This document shows positions 26,501-34,469 of a DNA stretch of 64,000 bases, piece by piece (position 1 is the first letter of the stretch; each line of letters opens with the position of its first letter). Origin of the DNA: Prochilodus magdalenae. Lineage: Eukaryota; Chordata; Actinopteri; Characiformes; Prochilodontidae. The DNA lies in the NCBI GenBank assembly GCA_024036415.1, contig JAMWET010000604.1, forward strand, positions 1-64,000. The letters run 5' to 3'. Made by a program: the position numbers and the translations under genes. The notes under the pieces were generated by a model. The model was given only the letters and a program-made list of their open reading frames with translations. It did not search any database and had not been told where the DNA came from.

Positions 26501-29500
26501 AGAATATCTGAATTCTAAAGTATAACAGACCAGTGCACACACCCACATACCGGGCTGCTCAAAACAGCGCAGCCTAGTAAAATTCTTTCAGCCTACAATA
26601 TGGTGAGTTTATTGGACCTACAATACTATTATATATTATATTACTATGCATCGTGTCATTTTTGTCTGCTGTTATGTCATATGTCTTTTCACCGCTGTAG
26701 AGTTTTATTTTTAGATTTCTCAGTGATTTGCTTTTCTGTCTGTGGGTGGTTTACTGCAACAAACCATATAGTCCTGTATAAATAACAATTATAAAAGATT
26801 ATGACAGATTTGGTTTAAATTTTTGTTTTGTTTTTCAGCATTTCTATCTTTCTACTACTCTCTTCAGAAACATGCAGTTTATTTCATACCCCAATTTATT
26901 TTATTAAGCCAAGAACCCCTCACCTCTGAAACATAGCTGCTTGGCATTATTCCACTATTTTAAGTAAATCTGCAGAGTGGTATAGATTTAGGCTTTTCAT
27001 TCTTTGGCTGATCATGTAAAAAAAATACTGTAAACAGTGAAACAGGGCAGAAGCTATAGTGTGTCATTTGGTGCCTTCCCATCAGTGACAGGTAGACTGA
27101 CAAAACGACACATTGTGCAGCTCTCAGAGCTCTGCCACAGACGCAATCGTGGCTTTGCACTTTCTGAAAAGTGGAGCATGAGGGAGAAGTGTCCTCCAGC
27201 TCTCCACAGACTGACCCTGAGGTTCCTGTCTGTGATTCTGGAGCAGGAGATTGGTCAGTGAAGCAGAAAGGAGCCAGTGCCACATTAATTAGGCACTGTC
27301 CCATTCTGCCCTCCACTCAGTCGACAGACTGGCCGGTCCACTGAGAGTGAAGAGCTGTATGTATTCTGTATCACATTTCACTAGAATACATCGATAAACC
27401 ACATACGTTCCGGATCTGCTTACAGACAACAGGTTTTACAGAACCGTTATGTCATATATATATCCTCTATCTGCAAAATCACCCTTGTGAAAAAGTTTGT
27501 GGTTACGCAGTGAAATAGTTTTCAGTGCTGATAAAGAGAGAATCACTTGCTCAGTAAAAAGTGAACAAAGTGAGGTGTTTCTTTGGTGACATGAAAACTG
27601 ATATGACCGTAAGAACATGCTTTGAGAAGCCAGAGTGCTCTGCTCTGCATTTACTGCAATATCAATACTGGTATACGCAATATAATGCATTTACTGTAGT
27701 ATCAGTACTGGTATCACATAACAATATTGATTTTAGTGTTAGGGGAATTGGTACTTAATTCATTACTTAGTCCTCTCTGAAAGACTGGTCACATTTTATT
27801 TTAACAGTTATCTATAGATAAGTCAGTGTGAACTAGAAATCATAACGTTACCATAATACGTAGATGTATGCACACAAAAACGGCACCCAAAAGACATGTT
27901 TTGTTGATTCTGTTCATTGGTAAAAATAATTGAACACATAATCTGCAGGGAACAAACTTCTGCTTGCTGTACAGTACTCTCTCTGTGGTTTGTGTAGGTG
28001 TGCCGGAAGCTTCAAGTTACTCTGGGCATGGTGTGCGATATATCGATGAAACCATTGTGCTCCCAGAGCCGTACTTTGCTTGGAGAGAATGCTACCAACA
28101 CAAAAGCTTGACTCAGAATGGAAAGCACGTGCAACAGGACGACCTTACATAGTCAATCAGTCACACACAGCTAAGCGTAAAAATTTAAATCATTTGCATG
28201 TCTCACAATGTCAAACCTACCCACCAAGTTTCATTCCTGCAGGTTGCGTCCTTCTATGTGGAACTATTTTTTGACGATAAGTGCATTTTACTGTACAATT
28301 TCTTAATAGTTTAATTCAGTTTCAGATTTTGGAGAGGAAAGGAAGTTTAAAATATAAAATGTGTCAAACTTTGGAAATCATTTTATGTCTGTTAAACAGT
28401 GTTGTAAGATACATGGTGCTTAAAGTAAAAAGTTAAAAAGGCCCATTTTCATTTCAGTGATTGTGTTTAGGGGAGTTGCTTTATTTCATTATCATGACAG
28501 GCTTATGTGTGAGAAAGAAACATGTCTCTGACTGATCAGTGCTGATTCATTTGGAAAACTCTCGTTTGCTGTCACCTGTAATAACACTATACACATATTA
28601 TAGCACATGTTATATATTATTACCTAATGATACTTTTTAGCTAATAGGAAAATCTGTACTGGATATTAATGGCTGTGTGGAAATTAAAAGATGGGGTGGT
28701 CTGTGCACAGTTCTGCACAGCTCTGTTTGTGTAAACGGATCAGTAGCTATATGCCTTTGTGTCTGTTATCTTAACGTCTTACCAGAACTCGGGGAATCCA
28801 TGCAGAAACAGCATAAGCGGCTTGCCCCTCTCGCCCGCAGCTACATAATGAAATCTGAGTCCAGACTCCTGCAACCACAAAGAGAAAAAGAGCCACAGAA
28901 GTTTCCCAGTGAGTGTAATGTGTATCCCATTGACTGCCCAGAGTTTAATTCACCAAAGGAGAAGGGACAGTTCCTGTAAATCTTGATATGAAGTTTATAC
29001 TGCTATAAAACTAACCAGTGAACGAGTCCTGTATATGTGCAGTATCAAAGCCACATCTGTTATTGACATTTATGAGTAATTATACACTGATTTCATTTAT
29101 TATACAGCAGAGAGAAAATAGCTTGCCTGGTGCTCTCCCTACTTCAGAATGTTCTTAATGGGCAAGGTCTTTAAAAACAAGACAACTCAGCACAGCTTTG
29201 CAGGGATATAAATTTTAATAATAACATGCTGGTGAAGACTTTTGCACTGCACCCTGAATCACCCTGAATTAATGCAAGGATAAAACCAGATTAGCAATTT
29301 TACCAGCACAAAACTCTTTAATGAAACAAAAAAAGGACTGCAGGGAAAAGAGGTCTGGCTCGTCAGCTACAGCTTTCAGCACCCTTATTTACAATCTTGT
29401 AGGCTTATCGTGCAAAATAAGCAAAAAAATACATGATATATACTGTATTTCCAAAAGCAACAAGACACCCTTTCTAACTGGTGAATTCAGCTACTTCAGG

Positions 29501-31509
29501 CAGCACCTAAAGCTGACATAGGGGTTCAATTGCGCACACACAGCTGGTCTAATCTCCACAGAAAAGCATCAACCAATAGAACGGGGCGCTCTGGAACAGT
29601 CACACATAAGCCTAAAATCACCATACCCAGCGCTAAGCGTAATCTAGATGTGTATAAAGACCCCAAGCACTGGGCTCTGGAGCAGTAGAGCTGTGTTCCC
29701 TGGGGTATAGAAACACCATCCAGTAGCTCTGAGATGAGTTGGAGGAGAGTTTGTGATGCAGAATGAATCATCCAACAACAGTACCTGACCTCACTAATGC
29801 TGCTGTGACTGAATGCAATCAAATCCTCAAAACAATGAGCCTCATTCACCAATATCTTAAGTTGTTTCTTAAATGTGGCTTTATAATAGTCCAAAGAAAA
29901 AGACAATGTCAAATTCATGAAGTGTTTTTAAATCATGGGCTGCTGAGTGTGCACAGGTTCTGTTCTAGCCCAAGGCCAAGCCCCAAATAAGAAAACAATG
30001 TTTCCATAAAATGTTTTCTTAGGAACAGCTGATGAGGCCCAGTTTTTCCAAAATCTAGTAATCTAACTTGGCGGGGAGAGTTAACCTGTTACCGTGGCAA
30101 AAAGGGGAACAAGTTTCCTAGTAATCCCCTTCATTTTCAGCAGAAACACTGAATAAGCAGACGTCCACAAACACTTGAGCGTACAACATAGGACTGCACA
30201 ATATATCGTTTCAGATTTGTCACTGCAGTTCAATGTTAAGTAAGACAAATTAAACGAAACATGTCACAGACTTTTTTGCTTTAAAGCTTCTAGATCCACG
30301 GAGAAGAGTAGTCACAGCGCTCACCTGCTTTTGTGTTTCTGAAAAAGATGCTTCAAACTAACAACAGTAATAAAGGTCACTTCTCAACTTTGTTTATTTG
30401 CACCCATTTCCAATACATAATGTTAAAAGTTATACATAGTATATACATCTCTTACATCACATTCATCACTTAAACGAATTATTACATAGCTTTACATACA
30501 GTGTATTGTATAACCTTAGCTTATAGCTAAACATATCCAACAACTAATTATTATTAATAATTAGCATTATATCCAATAACTGCTACTATATTCCACCGCT
30601 GTCAGAGAAAACAAACACCATTTCTATCGGTCAGTTCAGCTTTTACACAGTCTGAATGTTTGTGTTTCCCTTGGCATTGTGTGTATATATTGTGATGAAA
30701 AGACCAAAAAAAAAAAAGCCCCCTATAAAGCCTTACCGTAGAAGTAAAGTATGTTTTCATGCATGGGTTTGTTTCACACCACAGCATGTGCAGGGCATGC
30801 GAGGGCAGCTGAGATGATCCGAACTTCAGTCAGAATGCAGAGCAGCGAAGCTTAAAGAACGCAGCTCCTAACAGGACGTGAAGATGTATAACTATAGTAA
30901 CTCCTGCCGGCATTATACTCCGAAAACCCCGAGGCATGAACGAATGCACCTGACTTACTAAAAACTATAATGCAATTCATTCAGAATTATCCACAAATTT
31001 CAACCAACTCATTTCAACACATTACTTTTCTCAGTGTCTGCACAGGCTGCAAACAAACCGCCTCAAAACATGGGATTTACGTGTGCCACACGCAAACAAA
31101 GTGATCTCGACTGAAGAGCAATGCGGGCCATTATTCTGCAAGCATGTAAAATAAAAAGCTTCAGGAAAGCTCGGAGTGTCAGGAAAACGCAGAGTGTCAG
31201 AAAAAGCCCCGAGTTCTACGTCTCTGCTATTTCCCACCACGCGTGCACGCGCACAGCCCGCCTTACCTTTATCCTCACGTAGCAGTGCGTTCCCAAGGAC
31301 GTGTCGCTCAGACATGAAGGTGGCGTCTCGCGAACTGCCCACTGGAAGGTGGTGGAGGGTCTCAGCAGGATGTTCCACCAGAGTCTGAGCAGCGCGGTGG
31401 TCGTGCACAAGGCGCAGTAGCCGTAGACGCAAGCCCAGTAGCCCAGTAGCCTGAGCTTCAGCGCGAGCCAGACAGAGAGCAGCAGCAAGTTGTGCAGCAG
31501 CCTCGCCAT
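6724..31509 (-). CDS. ephx4: Epoxide hydrolase 4 (ephx4), complete, 7 coding exons
   Basis: Joined exons on the minus strand: 31509-31267, 28868-28783, 23106-22949, 13625-13497, 12539-12436, 9803-9655, 6964-6724. All introns are GT/AG, the phases agree, and the product is 369 residues (human EPHX4 has about 362). An N-terminal hydrophobic stretch (about residues 5-50) should anchor it in a membrane, probably ER. The alpha/beta-hydrolase fold follows: oxyanion-hole HGFP (104-107), nucleophile elbow GHDWGG with Asp173, lid Tyr220 and Tyr284, acid Asp311 (WGERDAF) and His340 ([11 protein letters not shown]). The triad is intact, so it should open epoxides by the Asp-ester mechanism, though the family's natural substrate is unsettled. 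The ATG has a good context (AAGATGG), and the residues after it (MARL) match EPHX4 rather than EPHX3. brdt lies upstream and btbd8 downstream. Confidence 0.97.
7266..7460 (+). repeat. Fish interspersed repeat, SINE-like
   Basis: Begins near ttatttagcagatgctttta and runs through a tract with the order 'aaggattcttactgatatagtgcagggtg...cactgaactagtctaca'. This order is familiar from a very abundant fish repeat ('TTTAGCAGATGCTTTTATCC...CTTAC'). It lies in ephx4 intron 6. I do not know its formal family name. Confidence 0.55.
7461..8720. other. ephx4 intron 6, nothing supported
   Basis: Plain AT-rich intron. A few polyT/polyA runs and short open frames occur, but no exon, RNA gene or repeat that I can name. 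Confidence 0.6.
8723..8870 (+). repeat. LINE/SINE 3' tail fragment ('tcctgcaat...cag..cgtccagg' type)
   Basis: The order tgtgtatgtttgtcctgcaa, then cagctcgtccaggatgtttc, then a trailing atgaatgagta resembles the common fish element 'CCCTGCGATGGACTGGCGACCTGTCCAGGGTGT...ATGAATGA', here diverged. A better copy lies at 25628-25740. Confidence 0.5.
9243..9256 (+). promoter_or_regulatory. CTCF-like motif in ephx4 intron 6
   Basis: tcactagggggtag matches the 14-base CTCF core CCASYAGRKGGCRS at 12 positions. Motif match only; binding is not shown. Confidence 0.3.
9655..9803 (-). CDS. ephx4: ephx4 exon 6: lid segment
   Basis: Codes residues 241-289 plus a split Ser. It includes the [12 protein letters not shown] loop, the [15 protein letters not shown] helix and lid Tyr284 (LNYFRN), which positions the epoxide oxygen in this family. 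The donor is AG/GTGAGC. The acceptor CTCCACAG has only a weak pyrimidine tract, with an 80-bp AT repeat starting 28 bases upstream. Confidence 0.95.
9832..9911. repeat. (AT)40 microsatellite next to a splice acceptor
   Basis: About 80 bp of uninterrupted AT dinucleotides. On the minus strand it ends 28 bases before ephx4 exon 6, overlapping the region where the branch point would be expected. Confidence 0.97.
9955..10050. repeat. Transposon terminal repeat ('acagtaccatgcaaaagtc')
   Basis: gtacagtaccatgcaaaagt followed by cagagact and 'aataatttctttgggtacttct' is the terminal-repeat style of a widespread fish DNA transposon family. No transposase remnant is identifiable here. Confidence 0.45.
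10050..10700. other. ephx4 intron 5, left part
   Basis: AT-rich intron with a 16-18 base polyA run near 10410. Open frames here lack any recognisable feature. Confidence 0.55.
10730..11400 (+). mobile_element. Degraded Tc1-like transposon copy A
   Basis: Plus-strand translation shows, interrupted by stops and frame changes, a Tc1/IS630-type transposase signature: [23 protein letters not shown], and before them a run with '[16 protein letters not shown]'-type spacing. The nucleotide run tagtgccagcaccagtggca recurs on the minus strand near 36200, so this and the 35.8-36.4 kb element are copies of one family. A terminal-repeat-like phrase (aactatttttttgatgataa) lies at the right end. It is dead by visible breaks and sits in ephx4 intron 5. 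Confidence 0.75.
11400..12227. other. ephx4 intron 5, right part
   Basis: No supportable exon or named repeat. Short open frames only. Confidence 0.55.
12228..12262. repeat. (AT)n microsatellite
   Basis: About 35 bp of AT dinucleotides followed by a short acacac run, in ephx4 intron 5. Confidence 0.95.
12436..12539 (-). CDS. ephx4: ephx4 exon 5: lid with Tyr220
   Basis: Codes residues 207-240 after completing a split Asp codon: [18 protein letters not shown] and then [16 protein letters not shown]. Human EPHX4 has LRHPAQLLKSSYYYFFQ at this place. Tyr220 is the first of the two lid tyrosines. Acceptor CTGCCCAG, donor AAG/GTAAAC. Confidence 0.95.
12541..12645. repeat. GA/GAAAA-rich tract beside exon 5
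   Basis: Purine-rich low-complexity stretch starting directly upstream (minus strand) of ephx4 exon 5. On the transcript it supplies a long pyrimidine tract for that acceptor. Confidence 0.8.
12650..13490. other. ephx4 intron 4
   Basis: Short intron with no named repeat and no additional exon that I can support. Confidence 0.6.
13497..13625 (-). CDS. ephx4: ephx4 exon 4: nucleophile elbow
   Basis: Completes a split Gly and codes residues 164-205, including [14 protein letters not shown] with the nucleophile Asp173, then [20 protein letters not shown]. Acceptor TTTCTCCAG, donor G/GTAAGC. This exon alone separates the family from serine hydrolases, because the elbow carries Asp and not Ser. 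Confidence 0.97.
13690..14478. other. ephx4 intron 3, first part
   Basis: AT-rich intron, no named element. Confidence 0.55.
14479..14537. repeat. (AC)n microsatellite
   Basis: AC dinucleotide repeat with two interruptions (aaac), about 59 bp, in ephx4 intron 3. Confidence 0.95.
15164..15225 (-). mobile_element. 3' tail of a Rex1-like LINE
   Basis: Four tandem 'gaatca' units followed by aatactttattaatcccagg and gggaaattgc. On the minus strand this reads as the familiar fish LINE 3' end 'AATTTCCCC..GGGATTAATAAAGTATT' with its short tandem tail. Only the 3' end is present, as expected of 5'-truncated insertions. Confidence 0.7.
15230..16130. other. ephx4 intron 3, middle part
   Basis: No exon or named repeat. 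There is a T-rich stretch near 16040-16090. Confidence 0.5.
16135..16250. repeat. Dispersed fish repeat ('tcctgctcatacacctgatt' family)
   Basis: The run ttttcctgctcatacacctg then attcagcccctcagctatta has the layout of a common fish repeat ('CCTGCTCCAACACACCTGATTCAACTCATCAGCTAATTA'). Related copies lie at 32820-33035, 45708-45835 and 47855-48240. Confidence 0.6.
16260..18440. other. ephx4 intron 3, no supported features
   Basis: About 2.2 kb of AT-rich intron without recognisable coding or repeat structure. The open frame at 17443-17637 on the minus strand shows no family resemblance. Confidence 0.5.
18450..20450 (-). mobile_element. Degraded BEL/Pao LTR retrotransposon (pol remnant)
   Basis: Minus-strand fragments occur in pol order. 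20348-20136 has [17 protein letters not shown], of reverse-transcriptase region type. 20081-19821 has [18 protein letters not shown], like the RNase H start '..FCDAS..AYGAVAYL'. 19805-19599 has [18 protein letters not shown], the BEL 'PRLELMGALLGARL' block. 19437-19240 has [12 protein letters not shown], the BEL pre-integrase 'LLRVTAWI' block. Near 18590-18500 is [13 protein letters not shown], an integrase C-terminal block. Stops and frame changes separate the pieces and no LTRs were identified, so it is dead. It lies in ephx4 intron 3 in the gene's sense direction. Confidence 0.75.
20460..22885. other. ephx4 intron 3, last part
   Basis: No exon. The stretch 21490-21545 (gggcctcgttaactaatatg, cctaag, tttctcaaattt) resembles one end of the fold-back element seen better at 29836-30045. 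The rest is plain intron. Confidence 0.45.
22890..22928. repeat. (GA)n tract
   Basis: Imperfect GA dinucleotides just downstream (minus strand) of ephx4 exon 3, about 20 bases beyond its donor. Confidence 0.85.
22949..23106 (-). CDS. ephx4: ephx4 exon 3: alpha/beta core
   Basis: Codes residues 111-162 with split codons at both ends (Trp110, Gly163): [20 protein letters not shown], then [20 protein letters not shown] and [12 protein letters not shown]. The D-RGYG-SD motif and the helix after it are classic epoxide-hydrolase core. Acceptor TTATTCAG, donor G/GTAAGC. Confidence 0.97.
23110..23840. other. ephx4 intron 2, right of exon 3
   Basis: No supported features. Confidence 0.5.
23850..24040. 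repeat. Probable degraded DNA-transposon fragment
   Basis: The phrases tcaatgggattcaagtcagg actttg and gaattcatggtcctgtcaga resemble reverse-complement transposase text of a widespread fish Tc1/mariner-like family ('..GGATTCAAGTC.GGACTTTG..' and 'GAATTCATGGTTC'). It is short and diverged. Confidence 0.4.
24340..24670 (+). repeat. Abundant fish interspersed repeat
   Basis: The run gcttttacaacaggtgttgt, then cccaaagcagctttagagaa, then tctgggtccaagcccc and 'gggaaaactcccctaagcgg' is a repeat I recognise as very common in ostariophysan genomic and cDNA sequence. Its class is unknown to me. The 151-codon open frame over it (24216-24671) is therefore not called as a gene. Confidence 0.65.
24680..25625. 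other. ephx4 intron 2, middle
   Basis: AT-rich, no exon or named repeat. Confidence 0.5.
25628..25742 (+). repeat. LINE/SINE 3' tail fragment
   Basis: gccctgtgatggactggggg, cttgtccagtgtgttt and the trailing 'gatgagtgagtaagtgag' match the layout of the common fish element 'CCCTGTGATGGACTGGCGACCTGTCCAGGGTGT...GATGAGTGA'. A related, worse copy is at 8723-8870. Confidence 0.65.
25745..27955. other. ephx4 intron 2, gene-free
   Basis: About 2.2 kb with several open frames of 60-118 codons, none with recognisable features or good splice context. Confidence 0.45.
27975..28300 (-). mobile_element. Fragment of the same Tc1-like family as copies A and B
   Basis: The run tgtctcacaatgtcaaaccta recurs almost unchanged near 36365 in copy B (catcacaatgtcaaaccta). 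The end phrase gaactattttttgacgataa matches the end of copy A near 11310 (aactatttttttgatgataa). It is short and coding remains cannot be followed. Confidence 0.5.
28783..28868 (-). CDS. ephx4: ephx4 exon 2: oxyanion-hole motif
   Basis: Codes residues 82-109: [20 protein letters not shown] then FLHGFPEF, with Trp110 split across the next intron. HGFPEFW is the epoxide-hydrolase HGXP motif that forms the oxyanion hole. Acceptor GTTGCAG, donor TG/GTAAGA. Confidence 0.97.
28990..29830. other. ephx4 intron 1, first part, with Tc1-derived repeat
   Basis: No exon. From about 29660 the text ctctggagcagtagagctgt, gttccctgg, gagatgagttggaggagagt, tgtgatgcagaat and 'acctgacctcactaatgctg' looks like an internally deleted Tc1-like derivative. 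A homologous stretch is at 56488-56700. Confidence 0.5.
29836..30045. repeat. Fold-back (inverted repeat) element
   Basis: It starts gagcctcattcaccaatatc ttaag and ends cttaggaacagctgatgaggccc, so the two ends are imperfect inverted repeats around 'GGCCTCAT...CTTAAG'. A similar left end lies near 21498. Such GGCCTCATT-ended elements are common in fish genomes. Confidence 0.5.
30050..31260. other. ephx4 intron 1, 5' part
   Basis: No named features. GC and CpG content rise toward exon 1. Confidence 0.5.
31267..31509 (-). CDS. ephx4: ephx4 exon 1: start codon and membrane anchor
   Basis: 81 codons starting [20 protein letters not shown]. The hydrophobic stretch to about residue 50 should act as an uncleaved signal anchor; the exon ends [16 protein letters not shown]. 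Human EPHX4 has the same [17 protein letters not shown] ending, so the exon border is conserved. Donor AAG/GTAAGG. The frame stays open upstream of this ATG to about 31791, but the AAGATGG context and family length favour this start. Confidence 0.96.
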
Positions 31510-31800
31510 CTTTACATTACTGCACGAGCGCGAGCGTCTGCTGGTTTCAGCGAGTCTTGCTGCTTTTCTGCTGGGGTTTAGCGCGTGTCGTGACGGATGC
31601 GAGCATACATGGTAGTGACGCTGCCCTGATGGTGGAGGCTCTCTGCTCTGCTCTCCTGTGTGTGCTGGGAGGATCCCTGTGTGTATGTGCGTGTGAAGGT
31701 ACACACACACACACACACACACACACATGCACGGCGCACAGCAGCTTAGGCGAGGCTCAATGCGGGACACGGATAGAAGCTCAAACCACAAGGTGTAGTT
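31510..31800 (-). promoter_or_regulatory. ephx4: ephx4 5' leader and proximal promoter (approximate)
   Basis: A GC- and CpG-richer block directly upstream of the ephx4 ATG, with an (AC)n run at 31701-31727. No TATA box is obvious, and the transcription start cannot be fixed from sequence alone. Confidence 0.5.
31701..31727. repeat. (AC)n microsatellite upstream of ephx4
   Basis: AC dinucleotide repeat about 190 bp upstream of the ephx4 ATG. Confidence 0.95.
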
Positions 31801-32004
31801 GCACCTCGGACTGAACCATTATGAGTTCTGAGCAGGTCTTTAAAAGAACTCATGGAAAAAAAACCGCCGAATTGATTACAACTGGATTTATCTCTCTCCC
31901 TGTTCCGAATCAGCTGTTTTACACAGCAAATCCATAAACTGTAATATGGATGTTATTGTTTTGTTATATATCACAGCTGAGGCATGGACTACATTACACA
32001 GGCT

Positions 32005-32220
32005 TCATTTAAGATACACAGCCTTGTGCAGAAGTTTGGGTCTCTGGTCAAATGACATTTTTGTTCATTTTCTAAGTGAAACTAAGAAGGCTACACACCC
32101 ACAGCAGAAATGTGTCCTTTGCAAAAGTATCAGCACATTTTATATTTTATAACTTCAAAAGAGCCAGGCGAGATGTGAAATAATAATAAAATCAGAGATT
32201 TTGTATTAAACTGAAAACAG
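32005..32220. repeat. Transposon terminal fragment ('ttgtgcagaagtttgggt')
   Basis: The text ccttgtgcagaagtttgggt ctctggtcaaatgacatttt tgtt resembles a fish Tc1-like terminal repeat ('TGTGCAAAAGTTTGGGCACCCCTGGTCAAA'). It is followed by degraded, AT-rich sequence. Confidence 0.45.
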
Positions 32221-32499
32221 TATCAGAAATCAAATGTTTTGCCCATCAGTTACACTGTTCTTTTCTCGGCAGTCATCCTATACAATGTGTGGAAAATCCA
32301 TGATCAATGGACCAAAAGAGATGCTCCTAAACACCTGCAGTAAACCTTTAACTTTCATGCATGCAGGCCATTTTGGTTAAAATTTTGGTCTACATAGACT
32401 GAAAAAGGCTGTTTTTCTTTTATATAGATGTGTATCCGGCCATATAAATAGCTGTTCATATACAGGGTAAGGAATGTCCTGTAAAGCTGTCCTTTAACG

Positions 32500-32700
32500 C
32501 TGTCATTTATGTGTCTTTACTATCAACACCTCCTACCACAAGCGCTGCATTCGCAAGGCTGCCAGCATTGTAGACGACCCCTCCCTCCCCTGTTGTGGAC
32601 TCCTCTCCTTCCTGCCATCTGGCAGAAGGTACCAGAGCATCCGTTCCACCATTACTTGACTCCGCAACAGCTTCTTTACTGAACACACTGATGTCCCTCA
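32500..32700 (+). mobile_element. Degraded LINE ORF2 C-terminal remnant
   Basis: Plus-strand translation from 32543 gives RCIRKAASIVDDPSLP, LLSFLPSGRRYQSIRST, a stop (TGA), then LRNSFF. This is the C-terminal signature of fish non-LTR retrotransposons ('A..I..DPSHP..LF..LPSGRRYRSIR...R..NSFFP'). The in-frame stop and lack of upstream ORF2 sequence show it is a 5'-truncated dead copy. Confidence 0.75.
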
Positions 32701-32819
32701 ACATATACTTGGAAGACCATGATCCACCCTTGAGTTGCAGAATAAATGTACGCTAAGAAAACAGTACCGGCCTGTACGGGTCTGAGAGCATCCAGTTGGT
32801 CTGTTATGACTAGGGTCCA

Positions 32820-33035
32820 CTTGTTCTGTCAGAGCAGAGGTCAACGGTCTCACCTCTAAAGAGCTGGTGTGGCTACAGGTTTTCATTCTAACCAAACAGG
32901 AGCTCACCACATGCAACTAATCAGTGATTTGATGACAGAGACCAACTGATTAAACGAGGGCATTCAGGTGTGCTTCTTCTTGATTGGAATAGAAACCTGC
33001 AGTGGATAAGAGTAGAGAACCCTGCATTAGAGGAA
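32820..33035. repeat. Dispersed fish repeat copy
   Basis: ctggtgtggctacaggtttt cattctaaccaaacagg and 'gtgtgcttcttcttgattgg aatagaaacctgcagtgg' share layout with the repeats near 16.1, 45.7 and 47.9 kb. Confidence 0.5.
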
Positions 33036-33079
33036 AGGGTCACCTCAAATTAATGTAAACATTTCTCTCCTGGTGGGTG

Positions 33080-33400
33080 TGGTGTCTTACAGGTGACCCT
33101 AATCAAAATGCACAAGGGGTCACTGAATGATTTGATGATTGTGAAAACGTGTGTTACGGCCTTCACAGCCACCAGATCTCAACCCAGTTGAGCACCAAAA
33201 AGATTTGCTTGGACTGATGTGTTTTTCAGCGCTACCATCATGATCAAAACATCAACTGCAGGAGTTCCATCCCTCTAGTACAGTTTAATAGACCTGTAGA
33301 ACCAATGCCAAGCTGTACTAAAGTTTTTCTGATGTGAGTCAACACCTTGCTAAGACACAGGAGCATCACCAGAGGTTAATGGGCTAGGTCTGTACTAGGG
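33080..33400 (+). mobile_element. Tc1-like transposase 3' remnant
   Basis: The text ggccttcacagccaccagat ctcaacccagttgagcacc corresponds to the 'SPDLNPIEH' region of Tc1-like transposases in nucleotide form. The later ttccatccctctagtacag and 'ccaatgccaagctgtactaa' match the downstream part. The frame is broken. Confidence 0.6.
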
Positions 33401-34022
33401 GGATTTGGAGACATCGTCTCCAAAGACAGTTTTTTATTGGCCACAAAAGGTCTGTTGAACATGAAACAGTAGCGAACCTAAAACGTCTGCATCTTTGTAG
33501 TTCTTGTGCAGCCAGCTACGCTGACCATAACTAGCCAAAAGTCCATTTTGTAGGTGGGTTTAATTACATATTGTTTCACTGAATTTGATGTTTTAATGCC
33601 TGATGTTTGTTTCAATGAGTTTTAAACCAATAAGTTGTTTATGCTGGCTAAACTGTTGGCGTGTCTGTATTTCTACAGTTGATTCATGTCATGTCACATA
33701 AGGCACCTAAAAAAGGAAATCATATTTTGTAACAGACCATGACAGAAAGTTTGGTGATGCTACGTAATCTCACATGACTCCTAACTGGCTCCTAAAGTGG
33801 ATGGCATACATAATTAAGTCAGAAGATCTGCATACAAATACAATGTGATTCAGGCAGACATAGGATGCTGAACGCTCTAGTCCTGAACACAGTCTGAGCA
33901 TTTTGCTAATAATGGAGATCTATCACCCGAGTGCCCCTGCAGCACTAGTCTAATTGCACAAGGAAGGATATGATGGTACTGACCTGGAAAAGGACACAAA
34001 TGTGCACAGAGGGTGAGTTACA

Positions 34023-34024
<2 letters not shown>

Positions 34025-34060
<36 letters not shown>
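34025..34060. repeat. (AC)n microsatellite
   Basis: AC dinucleotide repeat of about 36 bp in the brdt-ephx4 spacer. Confidence 0.95.
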
Positions 34061-34065
<5 letters not shown>

Positions 34066-34205
34066 CCTCCTATTATAATCATATGGGATTTATTTATAGT
34101 ATATAAATAAGGTCCCACAGGATCTGAAAATTCTGAAGTAAACAAATTTGTTGTGTTTTGAAAGTAAAGTAGCTTATAGTAGCACTATATAGCATTGAAA
34201 TGTGT

Positions 34206-34207
<2 letters not shown>

Positions 34208-34249
<42 letters not shown>
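34208..34249. repeat. (AT)n microsatellite
   Basis: AT dinucleotide repeat of about 40 bp, immediately followed by the end of a Tc1-like element. Confidence 0.95.
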
Positions 34250-34253
<4 letters not shown>

Positions 34254-34256
<3 letters not shown>

Positions 34257-34460
34257 GTGGGGCAAGAAACGTATTTAGTCAATCACTGATTGTGTTCTCC
34301 TACTTAGATGAGAAAGGTGTGTAATTTTCATCATATGTACATTTCACTATGAGAGACAAAATGAGAAAAAAATCCAGGAAATCAAATTGTAGGATTATTA
34401 AATAATTAATTAGTAAATTATGGTGAAAAATAAATATTTAATGTTAGTGTGTTTTCATTA
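34254..34460. repeat. Tc1-like terminal repeat ('cagtggggcaagaaa')
   Basis: acagtggggcaagaaacgta tttagtcaatcac, then tgtaattttcatcatatgta and 'atgagagacaaaatgagaaa' is the highly recognisable end of a Tc1-like fish transposon, here with small deletions. It is inserted next to an AT repeat, as expected for TA target preference. Confidence 0.7.
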
Positions 34461-34469
34461 TCAAATAAG

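Noticed and set aside
6724..31509. Identity as ephx3
   Set aside because: N-terminus [20 protein letters not shown] and [18 protein letters not shown] match EPHX4 closely.
31557..31814. 85-codon plus-strand frame over the ephx4 promoter
   Set aside because: Thr/His run is the AC repeat; remainder is antisense of the ephx4 leader.
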